In this document: piece after piece, positions 1-9,400 of the stretch
Position numbering within the stretch: position 1 is the stretch's first letter
How the letters are laid out: each line of letters opens with the position of its first letter
From: Chrysochromulina tobinii
Taxonomy: Eukaryota > Haptophyta > Prymnesiales > Chrysochromulinaceae
Length of the DNA: 48,992 nucleotides
Assembly: GCA_001275005.1 (NCBI GenBank)
Contig: JWZX01003323.1
Coordinates: 1 to 48,992, forward strand
Direction: 5' to 3'
Program-made: the position numbers and the translations under genes
The notes under the pieces: model-generated
Told to the model about the DNA's origin: nothing
Database searches by the model: none
What the model saw: only the letters and a program-made list of their open reading frames with translations

Positions 1-628
1 AATAAAAAATAAACCCTCCTAACCCTAACCCTAAACCCGCCGCGTAGCGCCGCACTACCTGTGGTTAGGCTCCCGCCTAACTCGTGGCTAGGCTCCCGCC
101 TAACTCGTGGTTCCGTACGTTTTTACTAACCCCAAAAATAATAAACCCTCCTAACCCTAACCCTAAACCCGCCGCGTAACGCCGCACTACCTGTGGTTAG
201 GCTCCCGCCTAACTCGTGGCTAGGCTCCCGCCTAACTCGTGGTTAGGCTCCCGCCTAACTCGTGGTTCCGTACGTTTTTACTAACCCCAAAATTATATAC
301 CCTCCTAACCCTAACCCTAACCCCGCCGCGTAGCGCCGCACTACCTGTGGTTAGGCTCCCGCCTAACTCGTGGCTAGGCTCCCGCCTAACTCGTGGTTCC
401 GTACATTTTTACTAACCAAATAAAAAATAAACCCTCCTAACCCTAACCCTAAACCCGCCGCGTAGCGCGCCGCACTACCTGTGGTTAGGCTCCCGCCTAT
501 AAACTCGTGGTTAGGCTCCCGCCTAACTCGTGGTTCCGTACGTTTTTACTAACCCCAAAAATAATAAACCCTCCTAACCCTAACCCTAAACCCGCCGCGT
601 AACGCCGCACTACCTGTGGTTAGGCTCC
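1..628. repeat. Subtelomeric satellite with telomere-like motifs
   Basis: Five copies of a unit are marked by CCCTCCTAAC starting at 14, 146, 300, 432 and 569, giving periods of 132, 154, 132 and 137 bp. Each unit has a short run of CCCTAA/CCCTAAA telomere-type motifs, a GCCGCGTA(A/G)CGCCG block, two or three copies of a 22-bp sub-repeat (GTGGTTAGGCTCCCGCCTAA core), and a TTCCGTACGTTTTTACTAAC tail. The 22-nt excess of the second period equals one extra sub-repeat. C-rich telomere motifs on the plus strand at the left edge are what a left chromosome end would show. Confidence 0.9.
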
Positions 629-671
629 GAGACGGACCGTTGTAGGGGACTGCGATTCCCGATTATGGAAA

Positions 672-1200
672 TTGATCGCTTTCACCTGCAAGTGGGTGTG
701 TGGGTGCGCAAAACGCAATGCCGTCACCTTCGCTTGGGCATGGGCCAACGTGATCGGTTCCGTAAAGGTACACCTCTGCATCAGTGCTGCTTTGGACGCC
801 CTCCAAACCGCGGTCACGCCGGAGGTTCAGTGCTGGGCGGCAGATTTGTCGAAGGGCAAGGGCGGCTCAGAACCGAAGCTCTGCGTTGTCACAACGCCAG
901 CAGACTTCATCGCAGCGTACCTGCGCGTGCCTTTCAAGCACGCGTACGAGGTTATCGATGATGTGCGCGGTTGCCATCCGTTCCTCGATCTGCCGATCTA
1001 CTCATCGGCCGAGTATGAGGCGACGTGCCGAGTGCTCTGCACAGCGGCCTCCAATGTGTTACGCTCGGTGGCAGGCCGGAACGGCGTCGCGACGAATGAG
1101 CAGCTGGTAGTCGACATCCTACTCCTCGATGTAAAACGACCATTCGGTAGCGCTGGGACGGGCAAATGTTCGAGGCGCGTCGTTGTGTGCCGGAGCAGGA
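672..1200 (+). pseudogene. Possible remnant of a PrimPol-like (AEP) primase
   Basis: An open frame without a convincing start contains a stretch (about 930-1140) reading HAYEVID, then GCHPFLDLPI, then a helix-like segment and VVDILLLD. This order recalls eukaryotic and viral PrimPol proteins, where YEVI...C.LYFDLE carries the catalytic Asp-x-Glu and is followed by a helical segment and a hydrophobic strand. Here the Glu position is Pro (DLP instead of DLE), and the frame then runs into the CACGTG minisatellite, so any such protein would be broken and inactive. I recognise this by motif order only. The frame could also be chance coding in subtelomeric DNA. Confidence 0.3.
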
Positions 1201-1204
1201 GCCG

Positions 1205-1512
1205 GCGAGCCCACGTGAGCCACGTGAGCCACGTGAGCGGGGGGTCAGATGAGCCAGCCAGCCCACGTGAGCCACGTGAGCCCACGTGAGCCCCACGTGA
1301 GCCACGTGAGCCACGTGAGCCACGTGAGCCACGTGAGCAGGGGGTCAGATGAGCCAGCCAGCCCCAGGTGAGCCACGTGAGCCACGTGAGCAGGGGGGTG
1401 AGATGAGCCAGCCAGACCCAGGTGAGCCACGTGAGCCACGTGAGCAGGGGGGTGAGATGAGCCAGCCATCCCCAGGTGAGCCAGGTGAGCCACGTGAGCG
1501 GGGGGTCAGGTG
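1205..1512. repeat. CACGTG-rich minisatellite
   Basis: The nonamer CCACGTGAG is tandemly repeated and interspersed with a longer block (AGC, a G run, then TCAGATGAGCCAGCCAG or GAGATGAGCCAGCCA) that recurs near 1237, 1337, 1389 and 1443. I count about 16 CACGTG palindromes in roughly 300 bp, plus single copies out to about 1710. CACGTG is the core G-box/E-box recognised by bHLH and bZIP factors. Whether the array binds anything is unknown; the same sequence could arise from simple slippage. Confidence 0.85.
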
Positions 1513-1798
1513 AGCCCGAGCAGCGTGGGCCAGCTCGTCGTGCCTGACCACATGGGCTCCCCGACGAGGCCGAGGTGTAGATTTCGACGGCTGGCTCACG
1601 TGGGAATGCGACAGCCGGAGCCGCGCCGAGCACGTGGCGTTCGAGGCGATCGACACGTGCATCGTGTGGCTCACGTGAGGTTTTAAGGTGATTTTAGGTA
1701 GTTACACGTGCCGAGGTGTCGAACCACCTGAGCCAGGCGGCTTGGCTCACGTCAGAGTGGCCCATCTCTGAAGTAATAGCATTCTGAGAGAGAAGCGC
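1513..1798. other. Gene-poor subtelomeric spacer
   Basis: No convincing coding frame. Scattered CACGTG words continue from the minisatellite; otherwise I see nothing. Confidence 0.6.
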
Positions 1799-2203
1799 TT
1801 ATCTACTGAGCCCTTTCTGAGACCCTTGCGGCTTTTGGCCAGCTCTTGGGTCTTGTTCCTTCCTTCTCGAGGGCATTGGCCTTTTGCTCTGCCTTCGCGA
1901 CGAGGGCACCAGACTGCTGGTCGCGTCTGCCGTGAGCGCCTTCGCCTTCGCCTCCGCTGCGCGGGTGAGCTCGGTGCTCTTGACCGTCGCCTCGTCGACT
2001 AGCTTGGCGGCCACCTTGAGCTGCTCATCCGCCGTGGCCTGCGCCTTGTTGGCGCGCTCCCGGGCCTGCGCCTCGGCTCCAGCGTCTGCTCGTTTGAGAG
2101 CCGTTTGGCAAACGGTCGTGTCAGTTGGACCAGCCGTTTTGCAAACGTCAGATTCAAAGCTGCCAGGTTCCTGCACTCGTCCGATGCACACGTCGGATTC
2201 CAC
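1799..2203 (-). pseudogene. Broken Ala/Lys/Glu-rich coiled-coil frame
   Basis: The frame has no ATG (it opens with GTG) but reads as a heptad-like, Ala/Lys/Glu-rich helix through about 1920-2110 (for example AQARERANKAQATADEQLK). Downstream, near 1914, the helix-like sequence continues in another frame (LVAKAEQKANALEKEG) while the original frame becomes Arg/Ser/Pro-rich. That pattern suggests a frameshifted remnant, or a missed splice junction. It overlaps the C-terminal end of the glycosyltransferase-like gene on the same strand, so it could be an alternative last exon of that gene. I do not recognise a family. Confidence 0.3.
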
Positions 2204-3279
2204 TTATATGCATGGAAGAGCATTGGTCTATCGAGCTTTTGCAGTTGAGCATCTTGCACACCGCCGGTGGCCCTGATGTACGAGGCCACCCATTCAGCTC
2301 GCGCATGTTGCACCTCACTGAGCGACGGGCGCGCTGCTGAAGGTCCTCGCAGATCCGCAATCAGAAGGGAGCCATTTTTGGTTCTTCTCGTCCCAGTGAA
2401 GAAGAGGTGCAACCGTTCGCGATCAAAGAGTGATCTCATAGTGCACCAGGCCTCCATCCCACAGACTGAAGGCGCACGCATCTCGCAGAACATACTCCCT
2501 TGCAGTTGCTTCGAGAAGCGGACCATGGATTGGAGAAGGCGTGGCGTGAGTCTGTAGATTTCAGTCACGCAACGATGCACATGGTCGGCATCGACGAGTC
2601 GCTCGTCGCGCTTATGCCGATGCGCCCAGTTGCGTGGAGCATACCCCGGATTGGGACAGAGCAAATCGTGTGTGTGGATCGGGCGGCCGTCAAGGGCATA
2701 GACATCTGTTCTGTTGGTCCTACTCACTAATCTGGTGGGGTTGGCAAGGTTCACCCCTCGTTCCCTGATGTCCACTGGTTCGTGGATTGCACTCCACGCC
2801 GAAAGGATGGTTGTCACGTTGCCCGTCCACACGACATCCCACTCCAGGAACCAGAAGAATTGGACATGTCGGAGTTTGCGGCCGATGCGACTATACCAGA
2901 GCAAGTACGGCGCGTCGCAGCTGTGCCAACACCATTGTGACTGCCCAACGTTCAGATGACCACGGCCGTCGAATACTGTTCAGAGATTCGAAAATGCCGG
3001 CAGCTCACGTGCCACTTCTTCTGCAGTGCTGCATGTCACATTCACAACGAGTGGCTCGGCTCTCTTCAGCAGGGTCGAGCATGGTTCCGATTGGCCACAC
3101 GAGGACAATACCACATGGTGCTCTGCAAAGGATGAACGCAAAATCTGTTCGCGGGCACGCAGCAGCATGGGCTTCATCACGAGCGTATGCGTCCACTGCA
3201 CGATTGCAAGAGCCGCCGTGCTAGACGGTGGTGACACCGTGGATGACCAAGGAATGCGTCCGATAAATGACTCGGGCAT
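1999..3279 (-). CDS. Glycosyltransferase-like protein (uncharacterised algal family)
   Basis: I read two exons, 3279-3009 and 2975-1999, joined across a putative 33-nt GT-AG intron at 2976-3008. The product is 415 aa, starting at the first ATG of the frame. Without splicing, an in-frame TGA interrupts the frame. The middle of the protein has an aromatic stretch HVQFFWFLEWDVVWTGN, which resembles the strand and acidic metal-binding turn of type-A glycosyltransferases (FLE-D-V), and later a Cys-rich part (GSMFCEMRAPSVC). Enzyme class and substrate cannot be read from the sequence. The C-terminal 40 or so residues are Arg/Pro-rich and may not be real coding sequence. It is divergent from the LRR gene. 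Moderately sure it is a gene, unsure of its function. Confidence 0.5.
2976..3008 (-). other. Putative 33-nt intron covering an in-frame TGA
   Basis: On the minus strand the segment starts GTGAGC and ends CTCTGAACAG. It is 33 nt, a multiple of three, and contains the only stop (TGA) in an otherwise continuous frame. Removing it joins TAEEVA to LFDGRGHLN. The alternative is a real nonsense mutation in a pseudogene. Confidence 0.45.
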
Positions 3280-3820
3280 TGTGCGTGTGCTGTAGGTGGG
3301 TCGCAAGAGATCCCAGAACGACCAAAGCCTCCCCGCTCAGGCAGGCGAAGGGGGACAGCAATGGCGATCCACGCTCGCCTTCGCCGCCGCCACCTTCGCC
3401 GCCGCCCCACTACGCGACATCCGAATCGAAGCCGCGCGGCGCGCGCCTTGCGACCGTCCCGAATTAGTCAAGTCGTGGGTCCCGGCCGCCGACTTCCGGA
3501 AAAAAGACTCCGGGGAGTAAACTTGGTCGCGTAGGTTGGTGATTGCAGGTTCATCAAACTACACAAAGGCAGCCTGGTGAGCGCCTTCACGTTGAGTTCA
3601 CAGCTGCGTAACTTTGGGCGTCACGCAGCAGTCGGTACCCTGTGGTGTTTCAACTTTCAACAGCGTCCTGGGAAAGTATACATAAGGGGACTCAAATCAG
3701 CAGGCTCCTCTCTGAAGGTGCTCGGCTTCGTCGTGCTTTCACCAAGCGGAGTGAGAAAGATCTCGAGGGACATGTAAAAGAAAACCAAGTGTCGCTGCCG
3801 GCTGTTCACAGTCCGATCAG
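3280..3820. other. Intergenic region between divergent genes
   Basis: No supported gene. It holds a short GCCGCC/TTCGCCGCCGCC-type repeat around 3376-3407. The part next to 3820 should contain the LRR gene promoter, but I can point to no specific element. Confidence 0.5.
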
Positions 3821-4975
3821 ATGCTTGCAATGCGCAGCAGGAGCGCACTGACGCTCGCGCTGCTGAGCGCCGTTGCTTGCCATGGCCGCCACTGCGGCGA
3901 GGCGGAGATCAAGGCAAAGGAAATCCACGGCTGCGTGTCGCTCAAGCACGTGCGGTACATGGGCCACCGCGAGGCGATCTGGCTTGGCCATGCGCTGCAC
4001 CACAATGCGCACCTCAAGGTGCTCGACCTACACGACACGAAGTTGGGCGATGACGACGCGATCGCGCTTGCCAACGGCCTGCGCAACAACTCTCATCTCA
4101 AACGGCTGCACATGCACAACAACCGCATCTACGACCGGGGCACGGCCGCTCTCGGCAGGGCACTCCTCGAGAACAACTGCCTCGAGTTCCTATCGCTCGG
4201 TTCGAACGGCGTCGGCGATGAGGGCGCCAAGGGGCTTGCCGAAGGCCTGCGCGGCAACAGCATGCTCCGCCGGCTCGACTTGTACCTCAACCTCATAGGC
4301 GACGAGGGCGCCGCCGCGCTCGCCGACGCGCTCAAGCTGAACAAGGGCCTGCGGATGTTGCACTTGGACACGAATCGGATCGAGGAGGCGGGTGGGCTCG
4401 CGCTGGCCGAGGCGGTGCGTGGCACGCCCGCGGGGCTCCTCGGCGGTCGCGGCGCGCCGCCCTCGTTGCTAGGGGAGCTCGGACTGATGTACAACCCTCT
4501 CGGGAGCCTCGCTGTCGAGGCGTTGATCGCCGCGGCCAAGGCGAACCCCACGATCCATGCGCTTGGGCTGGACCACGCAAGCGGCGTCAAGGGCGCGGCG
4601 GCGCACGCGCTCGAGCACGAGCACCAGCCACGCATGCATGATCGACACCGGCTTGCGCATTTCCTGGTCGAGCAGCGGCTCGTGATGAACGAGGGCTTCA
4701 GCGACGCGCAGCTGGGCCGCCCACTTGCCGATCGGAAGCGAGGGCACGGCGGCTGGCACAGCGCGGACGGGCCGCCGCTCGCGAGCCCTCTCGCGGCCGC
4801 GGTGCAGCAGCTGCGCGCGCACACACACGAGGGTCTCCTCGCACTGCGGCACACGAGCGAGGCGCAGTTGCGGGCCCACCAGGCCCTCACGACGCTGCCC
4901 GAGGCGCCCAGGGCGGCGCTCGTGCGTGCGGTGCTCGAGCGTGTGCAGCACGCGGTCCAAAAGGACGAGACGTAG
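3821..4975 (+). CDS. Secreted leucine-rich repeat protein (RI/NLR type)
   Basis: Intronless, 384 aa. The first ATG gives a hydrophobic N-terminus (ALTLALLSAVA before a Cys) typical of a signal peptide, so the protein is probably secreted or luminal. Residues about 60-250 hold at least five 28-residue leucine-rich repeats of the ribonuclease-inhibitor type (LKxLxLxxNxIxDxGAxALAxAL), for example RLDLYLNLIGDEGAAALADA, with one or two degenerate repeats after them. The C-terminal 130 residues are His/Ala/Leu-rich and helical-looking with no recognised domain. RI-type repeats form a curved protein-binding solenoid; the partner is unknown. There is no NACHT or kinase domain, so nothing points to immune signalling as such. 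Confidence 0.85.
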   Translation: MLAMRSRSALTLALLSAVACHGRHCGEAEIKAKEIHGCVSLKHVRYMGHREAIWLGHALHHNAHLKVLDLHDTKLGDDDAIALANGLRNNSHLKRLHMHNNRIYDRGTAALGRALLENNCLEFLSLGSNGVGDEGAKGLAEGLRGNSMLRRLDLYLNLIGDEGAAALADALKLNKGLRMLHLDTNRIEEAGGLALAEAVRGTPAGLLGGRGAPPSLLGELGLMYNPLGSLAVEALIAAAKANPTIHALGLDHASGVKGAAAHALEHEHQPRMHDRHRLAHFLVEQRLVMNEGFSDAQLGRPLADRKRGHGGWHSADGPPLASPLAAAVQQLRAHTHEGLLALRHTSEAQLRAHQALTTLPEAPRAALVRAVLERVQHAVQKDET

Positions 4976-5097
4976 CAGAGCCCTACCATTCCATTCACAA
5001 ATCACGGTTGTCGCGTCCGTCGTGTTAACGTTCACAGCATTCAGCTAACTTCGCCGGGATAAACATGCGCTGAAGCCACGTGCGCGTCTTCCAAGCG

Positions 5098-6144
5098 ATG
5101 CAGACTGCACCCAGTACATGTACCGTTCACCTCCTCTGTTTTCCGCAGTGGCAAGGCAGCGAGAACCCCAGGCACTTCGCGGGCGGCAAATTCGCCGCGG
5201 AAACTGTCGAACGTCGCCTCCGCGCCACCGCCAGTTCCACCGCCACGGTAATCCAGTGCTCGGATGTCAGTGTCATGGAAGAGCAGCAGGCATCCACGCT
5301 TGTACAAGATGATGCCGATCTTGCCGCAGCCTCAACCAGAAGACCCTCAACAACGTTATGCACGCCATGCATCGACTCACCCAAGGTCCATCGCATCGAT
5401 GCCATCATTCGGCAGGCGCAGTCAGCTCGGGAGCAGCTGCAGCTCGTCAGCGCCACGAGCATCTTCTGCTCAGGCGGCGATTGCGGCGTCGAGGTGCTGC
5501 CTGTATCGTACATCAATCAGCGGTGGCCTGGTGTCGTGGTGGTCTGGTTCGACGCGCATGCAGACCTCAACTCTCCATCGAGTTCGCCTTCGGGCCACTT
5601 TCACGGCATGCCCGTGCGCACTCTGCTGGGAGAGGGGCCTGCTGAATTCCATCCCCTCCTGCTATCGCCACCGCTGCAGCCTTCTCAGTTCATCTACGTG
5701 GGTGCTCGAGACCTCGACGCACCGGAGAGTGCGTACATCGATGCGCATGGCATGCCGCTACTCGCAGCCCACCCAGAGGCGACCTTGAGCAGCAGGCTGG
5801 AGCTCGCCCTCCACGGTGCCCGCGTAGCATACATACACGTCGACCTGGACGTGCTCGACCCGTCCGCATTCCCGCACACGTGCTGCCCCACTCAAGGAGG
5901 CCTCTCCCTGAACGCGCTGCTGGACGCGGTCGCGACGGTTGGCCGTTCGGTGGGCGTCGTGGGCTGTGGCCTCACCGAGTGCTGTGGAGACCCTTCGAGC
6001 CATGCCTTTGCCCTCGGTGCCGTCGTGGACGCTTTGGTTCACGTTCTCATCGCTCCCTTGGGCACCGAGGCTGTGGGAAGACCTGCCTCACACGAGGCTG
6101 TGGGAAGACCTGCCTCGCACGAACTTCTGCCCCGCGAACCTTAA
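5098..6144 (+). CDS. Arginase/ureohydrolase-family protein
   Basis: Intronless, 348 aa. I chose the ATG at 5098 because the following VHLLCFPQWQGSENP matches the usual N-terminus of one arginase-family group (PQWQG). Family motifs in order: GGDCG (normally GGDHS), DAHADLNSP, GHFHGMP, DLDVLDPSAFP and GLTECCGDP. Arginases hydrolyse guanidino groups at a two-Mn centre held by the Asp/His residues of these motifs. Here the His of GGDH is Cys, so one metal ligand differs and arginine or agmatine should not be assumed as substrate. The C-terminus ends with a perfect nine-residue duplication (EAVGRPASH twice, 6067-6120). It lies 122 bp after the LRR gene on the same strand, and is convergent with WDR75. 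Confidence 0.85.
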   Translation: MQTAPSTCTVHLLCFPQWQGSENPRHFAGGKFAAETVERRLRATASSTATVIQCSDVSVMEEQQASTLVQDDADLAAASTRRPSTTLCTPCIDSPKVHRIDAIIRQAQSAREQLQLVSATSIFCSGGDCGVEVLPVSYINQRWPGVVVVWFDAHADLNSPSSSPSGHFHGMPVRTLLGEGPAEFHPLLLSPPLQPSQFIYVGARDLDAPESAYIDAHGMPLLAAHPEATLSSRLELALHGARVAYIHVDLDVLDPSAFPHTCCPTQGGLSLNALLDAVATVGRSVGVVGCGLTECCGDPSSHAFALGAVVDALVHVLIAPLGTEAVGRPASHEAVGRPASHELLPREP

Positions 6145-6485
6145 ATAAGTAAGTAAGTAAAACACGCCAAGTGGCAGCGTACACGTGGCGAGGGGGGTAC
6201 CCAGGCATAGCGAACCTGGCGTGCCGTTCGAGAAAGAGCCGCGGACCCGGCACCCGCGCGGGCCGCCCAGGACTAAGAAGATTTTATTCGAAGAATTTCG
6301 TTTAAGTGATTTAACTTTTAAGCTCCGGCGGACCGGGCGCGAGGTGTGTATGCACGGCAGGTGACCCGAGACGGTCGGGTCGCGTCGGCCGCAACGACAT
6401 ATTACATACCCCCGGTCTCGTAAGTTTCTTACAATGTTCTTACACGTTACGACTCGTTGACGTTGTTGAGACACGTCAAGGACCG
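6145..6485. other. Convergent intergenic island with GACCGGG
   Basis: No coding potential. It starts with a (TAAG)n microsatellite at about 6143-6160. An AT-rich core (about 6275-6325) is followed by CpG-rich DNA with GACCGGG at 6331-6337. It separates the 3' ends of two convergent genes and should contain both polyadenylation regions. Confidence 0.6.
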
Positions 6486-9400
6486 TCAACAAGCGCCACC
6501 TCTGGCACGGCGTTCTTCGTCCTCTCGTATGAGGCGCTCCTCCTCGTCGTCGTCGTCCTTGTCCACCACCTTGCTCGCTCGCCTGACGCCGCAGGCCCGC
6601 AGCGCCGCGCGGAGCACGCGAAGATCGTCGGCGCTCTCGCCCGCCTCGCGCCGTTGCCGGTACGTCTTCGCGATCTCAATCCACTCCGCCTTGGTCGGGT
6701 TCTCTTGCCAGTCGGGCGGCCGGGGCGGCGCGCCTGCCATGATGAACTCGTACGCGGGCGAGCCCGGAAGCACGGGCGCCAACCCAAAGCCACGGAGTGG
6801 GTGGACTTCGAGTTTCGTCGACTCGAGCATGCGGACGGCGCGGTCGATCTCCGTCTGGAGATCCGCGCCGTCGGGGCTGCCTTCGAGCACGACTCCCTTA
6901 TATGGGTTGGCCTCCGGGTCGAACGGGTCGAAGTCGTCGACAAACTTACCCGCCGCTGCGGCTGCGGCCGCGGCCGCGGCCTTCACCCGCCGGTATGGCA
7001 GGTAGTTCATGAATTCAAGGATGTCGGGCGGCTCGGCGGCTCTCCCTTCCAAGATAGCGAGCACCTCGTCCTCGTCCTCGCCCCCCTCGTCGGCCGGAGC
7101 GGCCGGAGCGGCCGCGGCCGGAGCCGCCGCCGCCGCCTCCGCCGCCGCCTCCTGGGCCTCGAGCAAGCGGCCCTGCAGGTCCTGCTTCTTTCCGGCAGTG
7201 CTCAGCCCGCGTGCGGAGAGTGCCTCTTTGAGTTCCGTCACCTTCATCTCGAGCACCTGCGCGCGTTCGAGAGGGGGCTCGAGGCCGGCACCGGCAGCGG
7301 GTGCGCCGCCCGCGCCGCCGCCCGCGCCGCCGCCCGCGCCAGTGGCGGTGCCAGTGGCGGTGCCAGTGGCGGTGCCAGTGGCGGCGCCAGTGTCCGAGCG
7401 GTGGTTAGGCACTGGTGGCGCATCTGATACCCATTTGGGTCCCTTGGGGCTGTTGATCTTCTTCTTGAGGACCTCCCCAAAGGCGGCGAGATCGTCCTCG
7501 CTGTACGCATGCTCCTTCCAGAACGCTTGATCTTCGGCCGATAGGTTGCTCATGCCCGCGACCCCCATTCCGGGGTGCCACGTCGGCGGCGGCCGGTTGG
7601 CGAAGTCGCGCACCACGATGCCAAAGTCGATGTCCTCGTACCCGTCCACCGTCACCGACGTCCATCCCTCCGCAGGTAGACCTTCGGCTGTGAATCGCTC
7701 GTCCTCTTCATAGCTGCTCTCAGCGGGCGCCGTCGCGGGCGCCGTCGCGGGCGCCGTCGCGGGCGCGGTGCGGGCGCCGTTGCGGGCGCCATTGGAGGAC
7801 GTGTCCATGGCCTCCGTAGGCTCATCCTCGCCCTCGCCCACCGCCTCGGCCTCCATGGGCCCCGGCGCCCCTGGCTCCAAGTCTGCCTGAGCATCGGCGG
7901 CGGCGGCGGCGGCGGCCAGGCGCTTGGCACTGCCCTTGCTCCGCTTCGCCTTTTTGGCCAACCTGCCCTCCGGCGCCGTGGCCGTTGGCTCCGACATGGG
8001 CTGGTCTGCTGCCATCGGAGTAGCCTCGACCGCCTCATGCGGCTCCTCCGGTGCCTCCTCTTGTGCCTCCCCCACCACCCCCTCTTCCCCCATCGTCCCC
8101 TTCTCTTGGGCCTCGCGCGCCTCGCGCGCGTCCCGCATGCGCTCCAGCTTGCGCACGTGCTGCAGGATCTTCTTGCGTGCCTTCTCGGCCTCCTCCTCAC
8201 TCGGATACTTGCGCTGGAGCAGCGGCACCACCAACGCGATCGTCTCCTTGAGCGCCTTGACGGCCTCCGGCCCCTCCCGTTGTGCCTGCAGCCGGACAAG
8301 CCGGCGCAGCTCCGAGATGCGACCGGTACTCGCCGGCTGCAAGTGCGGTGGTGGCAGCAGGGTGAGCTTCATCATCTGCTCGTGCAGCACGGTCACCGGC
8401 GGTAGCAGGTGCGAAGGCACGTTCGCCATCTCCTTGAACCACTTGTCAAGGTTGCGCGCTTCCCACCCCGGCGCCATGTCGAGCGTGCTCTCATCCCTCT
8501 GGCCCGCTCGGGCCACGGCGGCAGCGGCGGCCGCCTGGGCGGCGGCGGTGGCAGGGTCGGTAGGGTCGAAGGCGAGCTCATCGAGCGCCTTCTTGAACTC
8601 GGTCTGGCCGAAGACGGTCTCAAGTCTCGAGCCGCCCGACATGGCGGCGAGGCTTGAGAGCTCAGAGCGCATGCTCGCGACGGCGCTGCGGCTGCTGCCG
8701 CCCGCCGCAGCGCCGGCCTCGACGGTCGCCGGCGCGGCCCCGTCCGCCCCTGCCGCTGCGTCGGCCTCGACCACGGCGCACAGCGGATGCAATTCGCCCT
8801 TCGCAGTGAGAGCGAGCGGTGTGCCCGCGTGCCCACTCGGTGCTGGGAGGAAGGCCACCGCCCGCGGCGGCGCGCTGCCTCCCAGCTGCCACACCCGCCG
8901 CGGCACTGAGCCGCTCACTACGACGCTCGCGGCGGCGGCGTCGGCGTCGGCGGCGGCGGCGGGTAGTCCGAGGAGCTCGGATGCGCCAAACTCGAGCACG
9001 GCGTACCGCCGCCCGGCCGCCGCCGCGCCCTCGCCTTCGGACGCGGCGCCGGCGTCGGCTGCAGGCGCGCCTGAAACCCGAGCGCCTGAAACCCGAGCGC
9101 CGCCGGGCCCGGCCGCGTCTGCCGAGGCGCCGGCGCGGGCGTCGGCGTTGGGTGCGGGTGTCTCGAGCGCCACGGCGACCAGCATCGCGTCCGACTGCGG
9201 GTCGGTCGCGGCGGACAGCACCGCCGTGGCCGCATGCATCCATGCCAGTGAGCCGGACAGGAGATGCCAACAGAGCACCACCTGGCTAGAATGTGCGAGC
9301 AGCGCGCCGCCCTCGCCGGGGAAGCCGACGTAGCACAGCTCATCCGTGGGCGATGCGAGCGGCTGGCAGAGCGAATGCAACAGCTCGTTCGTCAGCGGGT

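Noticed and set aside
1205-1512. CRISPR-like array
   Set aside because: Repeat units are contiguous and of variable length, with no unique spacers; this is a minisatellite in a eukaryotic subtelomere.
2983-2985. TGA in the glycosyltransferase-like gene as selenocysteine
   Set aside because: No Cys-like context or redox motif around it, and a short GT-AG intron or a plain nonsense mutation explains it more simply.
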